Positions 59,101 through 64,000 of a stretch of DNA of 64,000 nt are shown piece after piece; position 1 is the first letter of the stretch, and every line of letters begins with the position of its first letter. Below the pieces are notes generated by a model. That model saw only the letters and a program-made list of their open reading frames with translations. It was not told the origin of the DNA and did no database searches. Made by a program: the position numbers and the translations under genes. This DNA is from Bdellovibrio sp. KM01 (GTDB lineage Bacteria; Bdellovibrionota; Bdellovibrionia; Bdellovibrionales; Bdellovibrionaceae), in NCBI RefSeq assembly GCF_013752535.1, contig NZ_CP058348.1, positions 2,790,001 through 2,854,000 on the forward strand, written 5' to 3'.

Positions 59101-59291
59101 TCGACATTTGATTTCAACATGCGCGTCAAATCTTCGGGCAAAACAATTTGTCCCTGTTGACCGATAATATCAACAGCCTGCGCACTGTCGCTGCCAACCG
59201 CAATCATTCCCGGGAAATCAGTCGGAGATGCTGTCGCTCGAAGAACGAAAAATGTTAGCGAGAAAAAAATTAAAGAAAGATATTTTGCCAT
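56169..59291 (-). CDS. large secreted protein, unknown family
   Basis: A 1040-residue exported protein (signal LSLIFFSLTFFVLRATA). The mature part has no transmembrane helices and only one Cys pair (LCKNPWPSGEC). It looks mixed alpha/beta, with no recognised domain or repeats; segments such as NHTLNIPANAEMEMAGNTP and VVGEYRFIVHFQNNG suggest beta-sandwich parts. I chose the ATG at 59291, with GAGGGGACT upstream. It is the first gene of an operon with the S8 protease, so it may be its partner, substrate or co-secreted factor. Confidence 0.75.
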   Translation of the reverse strand: MAKYLSLIFFSLTFFVLRATASPTDFPGMIAVGSDSAQAVDIIGQQGQIVLPEDLTRMLKSNVDISKMNPAPSDIWQDSAVKPLDLSNHTLNIPANAEMEMAGNTPSVVGEYRFIVHFQNNGVIEQYQVMLGKKAHNLLLRKALLEKLGYKVQPTQWMSHLRVRLNGHASLLGFLTDIQNNTEGAPSRWVVNNTQDPNVDYVDLQDVVLLPATQTFYSLETGAIPPSVIQGRRVMNALLVPYQLVDVPESLNSFSWLAGRIVNQAVYLNYEWASWFNPSFQDAQWIVRRLSRLGSHDWKEIVQAAKLPNEVSMLLHEKLKSRRNDLVKLFQISAEPLTVISAVSSAPNLVEGKLKASNWPGYASRFSFGDPDNPLSTSEVTAFLKAKGISSLIDSAMSYMNSFFNNNNAVQGKVNQRTLGNIVDQMISEATTGQKKNIPLGMYAIPSWSGRLLFSREVVVGSYMGTDNLVQMADTFGFQVTPGFFIGIQGLNGISESGNIGLQLQRSYTHIKPLKSIKAVNKTPYRNVLVPFLKKKWAAELDEPTAADGSSNLQAIAESLDKEMGVGESLLITDSVTGQAGLSLTYPTSPTVQFQTAFNASQMFLHRIQIYKKDKYTFQIYNDPGRVTKGSVAVGLTSYGVPLVTLSVGAMAGRVNTKFYTLTIGSSDAGEMERNLAQYETNVRILRQIFMSNSLEMLNVDQDPTLISHDFSERDVNFGFLFYQTRKMTLKDRFQVELPSGSKTSVLYRSTGLRTGKDYYSLVMQTLAGFLRDKTGSDNVVLDTGGSGNPGDTFMGSAVSRLVSFQGTQKDSNDPNAGLASGPEAEFAQVVHQHKGWNISKEKALKILKEMNEDFGVKLIDAQALNDTRKILLYSITLSINVYKTGLQKLATMPRDQVEMLMKNSMYDLCKNPWPSGECDRAQKSLDTHFRRYLRSQKEYLEVKATNGPLAAERALAMVDLAETYFPGKKLVAVVGEENIFIQARIQGFRENDELGDTPLMGNTIGVVGARASNGPLNFIQQNLQILNGEFFITWLLNPL

Positions 59292-59375
59292 AGTCCCCTC
59301 ACGCAGGAGGGACCCATTGCCGAAATCGTGCCAAGCCAAAATGGCACCACAGGTTTACATTTCACTCGCAGCGCA

Positions 59376-59405
59376 CAAAAAAGGGCGAGTCCAAAAAACT
59401 CGCCC
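59376..59405 (-). terminator. terminator after gene remnant
   Basis: GGGCGAGT/ACTCGCCC with loop CCAAAAA and a minus-strand T-run. It lies directly after the 38-codon ORF ending at 59424, which argues that a minus-strand gene once ended here. Confidence 0.8.
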
Positions 59406-59423
59406 TCATAAAATCGCTTCAAT

Positions 59424-59540
59424 TTATTTTTGAATTTGTTCACGCACTGACACGGTCAACATCAAGAATTTTTTTTCGTCGCTCGATAAAGTCAACACCA
59501 CACACCTAAAAGCTCCCAGCGCGCAAGGGGTATCGGTCAT
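59424..59540 (-). pseudogene. probable gene remnant or small ORF joined to a REP
   Basis: An open minus-strand frame ends in TAA at 59424 and codes MTDTPCALGAFRCVVLTL then SSDEKKFLMLTVSVREQIQK (38 residues from an ATG at 59540). The first codons (TDTP) come from the REP palindrome. The C-terminal part reads like a real strand-rich protein end and a terminator follows. The frame also stays open for some codons upstream through the REP pair. I think this is the 3' end of a gene cut off by REP insertion, but it could be a small gene using the REP for its start. Confidence 0.45.
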
Positions 59541-59582
59541 GCAGGCATCCAGCTCGATGACAACAAGGTGACCGATACCCCT
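59526..59582. repeat. REP palindrome pair 1
   Basis: AGGGGTATCGGTCA (59526-59539) and its exact inverse TGACCGATACCCCT (59569-59582), 29 bases apart. Confidence 0.9.
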
Positions 59583-59635
59583 CCTTAATTATCTCTCTAA
59601 TTTCCGCCGGAATGATCACCGCAAAATTAAACCTC

Positions 59636-59692
59636 GGGGTATCGGTCAAGTATCCTTCAGAAGCATGGTTGCCAAAGAGTGACCGATACCCC
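59636..59692. repeat. REP palindrome pair 2
   Basis: GGGGTATCGGTCA (59636-59648) and TGACCGATACCCC (59680-59692), same unit and nearly the same spacing as pair 1. Between pairs 1 and 2, and on to 59803, I see no gene. Confidence 0.9.
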
Positions 59693-59803
59693 TACGAACA
59701 CGCGGATAAAATAATTCAACATACGGACATCAACGCATCTGTTTTCCAACGAGTTCCACCTCACCCAAGAACCCATTTTGCAACGTCCACAAACATTCTC
59801 GAT

Positions 59804-60203
59804 GGGTATCGGTCATGCCCTCTGAAATCGAAAGGCTCAGATGAAACAACAAACCTTTTCCTCCCTAAAAATTCCTTGGAAGCATCGCTACTGCCACGGT
59901 GGGATTCTTCGCAAATCATCACTCGGTCGCGGTGCGAGACCTCTTTCACATCGAGATCCTATGCATCTGGTTTTTAAAGTTAATAAGGCAGCAATAAAAG
60001 GCGGACTACGTCACTCACGGAATTTTTCACTAATAAATAGGCTGATGAAAAAATATTCCGCCAAATTCTTTGTGAAAGTCGAACAGTTTTCCGTCCAGAC
60101 TGATCACGTCCACTTGCTGGTGAGAGGAAGTAAACGGTCGAACGTGCAAAGCTTTTTACGAGTGCTTGCCGGCCAGTTCGCGCAAAGGTTGACCGATACC
60201 CCT
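59804..60203. repeat. REP half-sites around and inside the RAYT gene
   Basis: GGGTATCGGTCA (59804-59815) lies just before the transposase gene. Its inverse TGACCGATACCCCT (60190-60203) lies within the coding sequence and encodes Leu-Thr-Asp-Thr-Pro. The two half-sites thus bracket the first two thirds of the gene. Confidence 0.85.
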
Positions 60204-60392
60204 AACCAGAAGCGAGAAGGACCGAGCGTTTGGAAGTATCGTCCATTTTCGAGAGTGATTAAGGGGTTTAAGCCGTATAAAATCGTCAAAGACTATATTC
60301 AACTGAATGAGCGAGAGGCCCAAGGAAGACCGTATTCAAAAACAAGACTGCGCGGCCTCAGCCAGGAACAGCTGATAGAGTTATGGAAATAA
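59841..60392 (+). CDS. REP-associated tyrosine transposase (RAYT)
   Basis: A 183-residue Y1 transposase of the IS200/IS605-related RAYT type (TnpA_REP). Visible: N-terminal HGGILRKSSLGRGARPLSHRDPMHLVFKVN, the HUH-type metal motif DHVHLLVRG, and C-terminal FKPYKIVKDYIQLNEREAQGR with the candidate catalytic Tyr. Such enzymes cut single-stranded REP hairpins. Three sets of matching REP sequences lie around it. GAAAGG precedes the ATG. Length is normal, so the gene may be intact, but one REP half-site forms part of the coding frame. Confidence 0.92.
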   Translation: MKQQTFSSLKIPWKHRYCHGGILRKSSLGRGARPLSHRDPMHLVFKVNKAAIKGGLRHSRNFSLINRLMKKYSAKFFVKVEQFSVQTDHVHLLVRGSKRSNVQSFLRVLAGQFAQRLTDTPNQKREGPSVWKYRPFSRVIKGFKPYKIVKDYIQLNEREAQGRPYSKTRLRGLSQEQLIELWK

Positions 60393-60417
60393 AAAAACCC
60401 ACACCGAAAGATGTGGG
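60391..60417 (-). terminator. minus-strand terminator beyond lgt
   Basis: CCCACA/TGTGGG stem followed on the minus strand by TTTTTTT. It probably ends lgt transcripts about 150 bases after the lgt stop, past repeat R3. Confidence 0.75.
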
Positions 60418-60459
60418 CTATCGAAATTTAAAAATCTCCAAAAAAAATGCCGCAAAACA

Positions 60460-60559
60460 GAAGCGGTCAAAAAGGTTCGAGTGCAAGGCGGAGGGCTATC
60501 CCCGCAGCGCAGGCGTGCTCTAAGCACGTCGAAAGCAATCGGGCCTTTTTCACCACTTC
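60460..60559. repeat. dispersed palindromic repeat, copy R3
   Basis: Outer arms GAAGCGGTCAAAAAGG and CCTTTTTCACCACTTC pair with two mismatches. Inside are AAGGCGGAG, a CGTGC-TCTAA-GCACG hairpin (60514-60528) and a terminal GGGCC. The outer AAAAAGG/CCTTTTT boxes match R1. Confidence 0.65.
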
Positions 60560-60567
60560 CCTCGCGG

Positions 60568-61626
60568 TTACTTACGATTCAGACGAATCGATTGGCCACG
60601 CCCCCAGCCGCTGATTTTCAGCGAACCCGATCGGCTCCATAGGAACATCAGTGCGAAGCCCACTGCCAACATCGCTACACTCAACCATTGTCCACGCGTC
60701 AAGCCCAACCATTGGAAGCCGATTTGGGCATCAGGCATGCGGAAGTGTTCATCAGCGATGCGCACACAAGCATACAACACGATGAATGCTGAAGCGATGA
60801 AACCTGGCTTACGTGGTTTTCTCCACAACAAGAATAGAACCAGGAACAAGAACAACCCCTCACCCACCGCTGCAAACAATTGCGACGGATAGCGTGGAGT
60901 TAACAACGGTTCAATCGCTGCTTTCACAGCGGTGTTGCCATCTTGAATCGTCAGAATGATTTTGTGCAAAGTCGCGTAGACTTGTTCGCGTGCGCCTTGA
61001 TCCATGTGGAATTTCCCCACAAGTTCCAACCACTGCTCACGTGTCGTTCCCATTTTATCGACGACATTACCAAGATCATTCAAACGGTTGAATTCTTGGG
61101 AAGGCCACATTTCGATGTCTTGAGGAAACTTCACAGCCAAAGGGAATGAAGGATCACAAGGACGCCCCACAAGCTCACCATTGATGAAGTTAGCAATACG
61201 ACCAAAGAAAACACCCACCGGTCCCGCAACCGCTACCAAGTCAAAAAGGTAAGTGGCATTCACGGAGTACTTTCTTGCGTAAAGCAAGCAGGCCACCACG
61301 ATACCGATCATACCGCCATGACTCGCCATGCCACCCTCATTCACCGCCAACACTCCCCAGAAAGGGAATGCGGATTTGAATTTCCAGATCAGATCAGGGC
61401 CATAAAAGAATACGTAACCCAAACGACCGCCCACCAAAGTACCGATCGCTGCATATGTGATGAAATCGCCTACCATTTGGGCAGTCAGGCCTGCGCGTTG
61501 GCGTTGGGCCAACCATTTGATTAACAAGTAAGCACAGATGAAGCCCATCATGTAAGAGAGGCCATACCAACGCACACCGAAGTCACCAGAAATTCTTAAA
61601 GCAAAGGGATCAAAATCGTGAACCAC
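60568..61626 (-). CDS. lgt: prolipoprotein diacylglyceryl transferase
   Basis: A 352-residue inner-membrane enzyme that adds diacylglycerol to the lipobox Cys of prolipoproteins. Seven or so helices are visible. Key marks: RWYGLSYMMGF, GGRLGYVFFYGPD, GGMASHGGMIG (conserved His region) and the Lgt signature GRIANFINGELVGRP with the essential Arg and Asn. An insert of about 70 residues (about 175-245) enlarges the usual 270-290 residue length. The start is GTG at 61626, with AAGGAT upstream. The product serves the many lipoproteins seen in this window. Confidence 0.95.
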   Translation of the reverse strand: MVHDFDPFALRISGDFGVRWYGLSYMMGFICAYLLIKWLAQRQRAGLTAQMVGDFITYAAIGTLVGGRLGYVFFYGPDLIWKFKSAFPFWGVLAVNEGGMASHGGMIGIVVACLLYARKYSVNATYLFDLVAVAGPVGVFFGRIANFINGELVGRPCDPSFPLAVKFPQDIEMWPSQEFNRLNDLGNVVDKMGTTREQWLELVGKFHMDQGAREQVYATLHKIILTIQDGNTAVKAAIEPLLTPRYPSQLFAAVGEGLFLFLVLFLLWRKPRKPGFIASAFIVLYACVRIADEHFRMPDAQIGFQWLGLTRGQWLSVAMLAVGFALMFLWSRSGSLKISGWGRGQSIRLNRK

Positions 61627-61640
61627 TGTTCATCCTTCTT

Positions 61641-61686
61641 TGAGACAGTTTTTACGTCTCATATTTGTGTCTCATCCTGTGTCTCA
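61641..61686. promoter_or_regulatory. repeated TGTCTCA boxes between lgt and 61735 gene
   Basis: TGAGACA (61641), then TACGTCTCA (61653), TGTGTCTCA (61666) and TGTGTCTCA (61678), spaced 12-13 bases. This regular array upstream of two divergent genes could be an operator or an upstream promoter element. Confidence 0.45.
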
Positions 61687-61734
61687 ACAGGGAAAATTTT
61701 AGACTCGGTCCTAATAAAGCGAGAAAATAGGGGC

Positions 61735-62502
61735 ATGTCCAGATTTTCATATTTACTTCTGTCATGCATTATCTTGTTTTCCCTTCATTCTGAGGCACAA
61801 ACAGCCTCCAAGTGGAGCAACGGATTCGATTGGACCCAACGGGCCACCAAACGTGAGGCCGGCCGCTGGTCTTTGACCGATTGGTTAGCGATCAAAGATA
61901 AAAATCGCATGATGGATCAATGGCTTTCCTTAAACAGCCCCTCCCCCTATGAATTCATGCTGGGCGGTGGATATCTGTCGTATGACAAACATCTTAGTGA
62001 TGGCTCCGTCGCAGATTCCGCATATTCGGTGATCAATGGGGAGTTAGCAGCTTATGCCCAATTTGTGGGAGTGGGCGCCGAGTATTCGAACAATACCAAC
62101 GAAAACTATTCGGATCTTGCGGGACTTTTTAATCTGAGAGTGCTGGGAAATTCCTTACAAAATACCGGTCTGACTTTTTCATATGGTCTGCGCACAAGGG
62201 ATATGACCGGTACCACCGTCACCAAACTTTCACAGCAATTTGCTCAGGCTGATTTGCAAATGTATCTGACGAAGTATTTCGGTTTGGATGGTAAATACAG
62301 ATACTATATGCCCGTGAGCAATGATCAACTGGGCGACGTCAACGAGGACCTGTTCGAGGCGAGCGTTTTTATTGACTTTAAAGCGCTTCGAATCTTTGGT
62401 TCGTGGGTTCGAGAGAAACAGAAAATTAAAGCCCCCGGGGGAACGGATGAAGTAAATACCGAACGTACCGGAATTCGGTCAGGTATTAAACTTTTCTTTT
62501 AG
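61735..62502 (+). CDS. outer-membrane-like beta-barrel protein
   Basis: A 255-residue exported protein (signal YLLLSCIILFSLHSEAQ). The mature region starts with a basic Trp-containing segment (WSNGFDWTQRATKREAGRW) and continues as about ten amphipathic strands (FMLGGGYLSYDKHL, LAAYAQFVGVGAEYS, LTFSYGLRTRDM, KYFGLDGKYRYYMPV) ending GIKLFF, with the terminal Phe typical of barrels. I chose the ATG at 61735; the longer frame to 61618 runs through the repeat boxes. Divergent from lgt. No family named. Confidence 0.7.
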   Translation: MSRFSYLLLSCIILFSLHSEAQTASKWSNGFDWTQRATKREAGRWSLTDWLAIKDKNRMMDQWLSLNSPSPYEFMLGGGYLSYDKHLSDGSVADSAYSVINGELAAYAQFVGVGAEYSNNTNENYSDLAGLFNLRVLGNSLQNTGLTFSYGLRTRDMTGTTVTKLSQQFAQADLQMYLTKYFGLDGKYRYYMPVSNDQLGDVNEDLFEASVFIDFKALRIFGSWVREKQKIKAPGGTDEVNTERTGIRSGIKLFF

Positions 62503-62535
62503 ACTTCGGAACCTGCTTCCGGTATTTCCCTGCCT

Positions 62536-63375
62536 ATGAAGACACACGTTCTTTCCTGGGCATTCATGACAACACTCCTTTGGGCTGCGCCAAGCTGGGC
62601 CGTCATCTCAAATCCGGGAAACATCGTAGATTTCAAAGGCGACAACATCTGTCGCATCATGATCAATGATCAAGGCATAAACTCCATCTGCAGCGGCTCC
62701 CTGATTCGTCCTGATCTGGTCTTAACCGCTAACCACTGTGTCGTCGGACCTTCTGCAAGAGTCGAAGTCGGCTGCGGATATCAAGGTTTTGATCCGCAAA
62801 ACATCGTCACGGTAAAAACGGGCAAAGGAAACGTGGTTGTGCAGAATGTTTCCTTTAAAGAAACCTCTTTGGGGAAATTTACCAGCGTCGACACGGAACT
62901 TGATCAGGCTTTGATCAAACTCGATCGAAAGTTTTCCATCGCGCCGCTAAAAATCGGCTTGGATTCTGAGTTTGATGGCACCCGTCCTTGCCTGCTTTCA
63001 GGATATGGAATTAATAAATCGGGAACTGCAGGAGTCCAACTTTCTGCCTGGGTGCCGATTGTTCAGATCGCAATGGAAGCCTATCGCTTTGACAATGTTT
63101 TCGAAAGCACCATGCCCGATCCAGGTTACGCCAAACCACGAGTCGATGAAATGGCCGCCACGTCCATCGAGTCCACGATGCAAGGGGTTTCCTTGCTAGC
63201 GGGAGATTCTGGTGGTCCTTTTCTTTGTTACAACAAGCAGGGCGAGCTGATGCAACTGGGCATCAGCAATTCAATTCTCCGCCAGAGTGAAATGAAATCG
63301 GGACACCTGTTTTTTACCGTGAACTCTTTTGCGATGAAGATCAGCCCTCGGATGCGCAAGACTTTAGGTCTTTAG
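62536..63375 (+). CDS. trypsin-like (S1) secreted serine protease
   Basis: A 279-residue exported protease (signal SWAFMTTLLWAAPSWA). The catalytic triad is complete: His in LTANHCVVG (residue 67), Asp in TELDQALIKL, Ser in LAGDSGGPFLC. Six or more cysteines could form disulphides. The chain is of usual S1 length without extra domains. It follows the barrel gene by 33 bases and may share its transcript; a small CGGAA-CCTGC-TTCCG hairpin lies between them. Stop overlaps the convergent gene's stop by 4 bases. Confidence 0.9.
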   Translation: MKTHVLSWAFMTTLLWAAPSWAVISNPGNIVDFKGDNICRIMINDQGINSICSGSLIRPDLVLTANHCVVGPSARVEVGCGYQGFDPQNIVTVKTGKGNVVVQNVSFKETSLGKFTSVDTELDQALIKLDRKFSIAPLKIGLDSEFDGTRPCLLSGYGINKSGTAGVQLSAWVPIVQIAMEAYRFDNVFESTMPDPGYAKPRVDEMAATSIESTMQGVSLLAGDSGGPFLCYNKQGELMQLGISNSILRQSEMKSGHLFFTVNSFAMKISPRMRKTLGL

Positions 63376-64000
63376 TTCAAAGCTTCGAAAACACCTTCCC
63401 CCGTCACAAAATAACTTTGAGTGGATTCTTGATGGCTGACTGCCGAATCCAGCGTCCAGTGCAAGTTCATCTGCATGGCTGCGATGGGATTTTTCGTGGT
63501 CCCAATATTTGTGACGGCAGGAATATTTGCCTGAACGTTGAATTCAAAACCCCACGCCACTGACAGATCTGCGGGCAGAATCGTCGCATTCGCAATATAA
63601 CGACCCAACCCATTCACGCTGCCATTCGTGGAGTACATCACTCGGTAAGTGAAATCCACGACAACCATATCGAATCCATTTTTGTATTGCACATTATAGG
63701 TTCTGTATTGGGGAGTACTCCAACCTTGCAAATCAGTCCAGCACTTCACTCCTGAAGGCAAAGCATTGGCCGTATCAAACTTGGAATTCGTCACGGGCTT
63801 TCCTGCCTGAATGATCTCCCACACAGTTTTTCCGATGTTCACGACTTCCCCCAGGGACTGCAGATTCCAAGCCGCCGCAGGAATATTGCAGGCACTTTGA
63901 TTCTGCAAAGCAGACTGAGAATTTTCGTCAGTCACATCCCGAACAATGACATTCTTAATTTCGAAAAATTCCTTTGAACGCTGCTGAGTTTGCGCAAAGG
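63372..64000 (-). CDS. exported or surface protein, C-terminal part (gene runs off window)
   Basis: The frame is open to the right window edge with no ATG near it, so only the C-terminal ~209 residues are seen. The sequence is beta-rich (RTYNVQYKNGFDMVVVDFTYRVMYSTNGS, LSVAWGFEFNVQANIPAVTN) with two cysteines (SACNIP and VKCWTD). A GTG at 63935 could start a 187-residue form, but it would lack a signal peptide. No family recognised. Confidence 0.6.
   Translation of the reverse strand, partial: FAQTQQRSKEFFEIKNVIVRDVTDENSQSALQNQSACNIPAAAWNLQSLGEVVNIGKTVWEIIQAGKPVTNSKFDTANALPSGVKCWTDLQGWSTPQYRTYNVQYKNGFDMVVVDFTYRVMYSTNGSVNGLGRYIANATILPADLSVAWGFEFNVQANIPAVTNIGTTKNPIAAMQMNLHWTLDSAVSHQESTQSYFVTGEGVFEALN

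Noticed and set aside
59526-59815. CRISPR array
   Set aside because: The repeats are inverted palindromic pairs with unequal gaps, beside a RAYT gene; there are no direct repeats with regular spacers or cas genes.

Overview
The window looks like chromosomal DNA of a predatory Bdellovibrio-type bacterium (Bdellovibrionota). This is an inference from content: a TIGR02147-type regulator, two lytic transglycosylases, many small secreted proteins and lipoproteins of unknown family, several secreted proteases, and an orphan GEMM-I (cyclic-di-GMP) RNA like the abundant 'merRNA' known from Bdellovibrio. There is no rRNA, tRNA, CRISPR array or prophage. Coding density is high and most genes have clear Shine-Dalgarno sites.

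Layout. 1-10 kb: end of a repetitive tail-fibre-like surface protein, a LysR regulator, a periplasmic binding protein with a coupled small membrane protein, an SDR oxidoreductase, and smc (TTG start). 10-19 kb: a small membrane ORF, a TIGR02147 regulator coupled to a secreted protein, an M13-like metallopeptidase lipoprotein, a MipA/OmpV-type protein, a second binding protein and ppdK. 19-27 kb: paralogous secreted pairs, glyQS, a di-haem cytochrome, an Mrp ATPase without its CxxC, and three tandem secreted six-cysteine proteins. 27-30 kb: the orphan c-di-GMP riboswitch RNA, a 243-bp inverted-repeat element, a DUF488 gene with deviant codon use and two lipoproteins.

30-38 kb: MltD-like and Slt-like transglycosylases, a GT39-type membrane glycosyltransferase divergent from a GT2-like one, a YheT-type hydrolase coupled to a DUF3465 protein, and greB. 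38-46 kb: an overlapping FecR / FnIII-barrel / class III adenylate cyclase operon, then a hybrid histidine kinase with an overlapping response regulator. 46-52 kb: a pstS-like gene, a Zrg-type ABC cluster (DUF3299, ZrgA, ATPase, permease) and hisS. 52-64 kb: a poly-Gly lipoprotein, a subtilase downstream of a 1040-residue unknown secreted protein, a RAYT transposase among its REP palindromes, lgt, an outer-membrane-like protein, a trypsin-like protease and the end of an unidentified gene.

The best candidates for something undescribed are the six-cysteine gene cluster (25.4-26.4 kb), the orphan GEMM RNA with an embedded 14-codon leader ORF and a competing P1 strand (27.2-27.6 kb), the adjoining large palindromic element, and the REP/RAYT locus where REP sequence forms part of two reading frames. 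Non-coding stretches longer than about 300 bases are 26985-27906, 59292-59840 (apart from a 38-codon ORF) and the 10014-10262 control region; their contents are listed.
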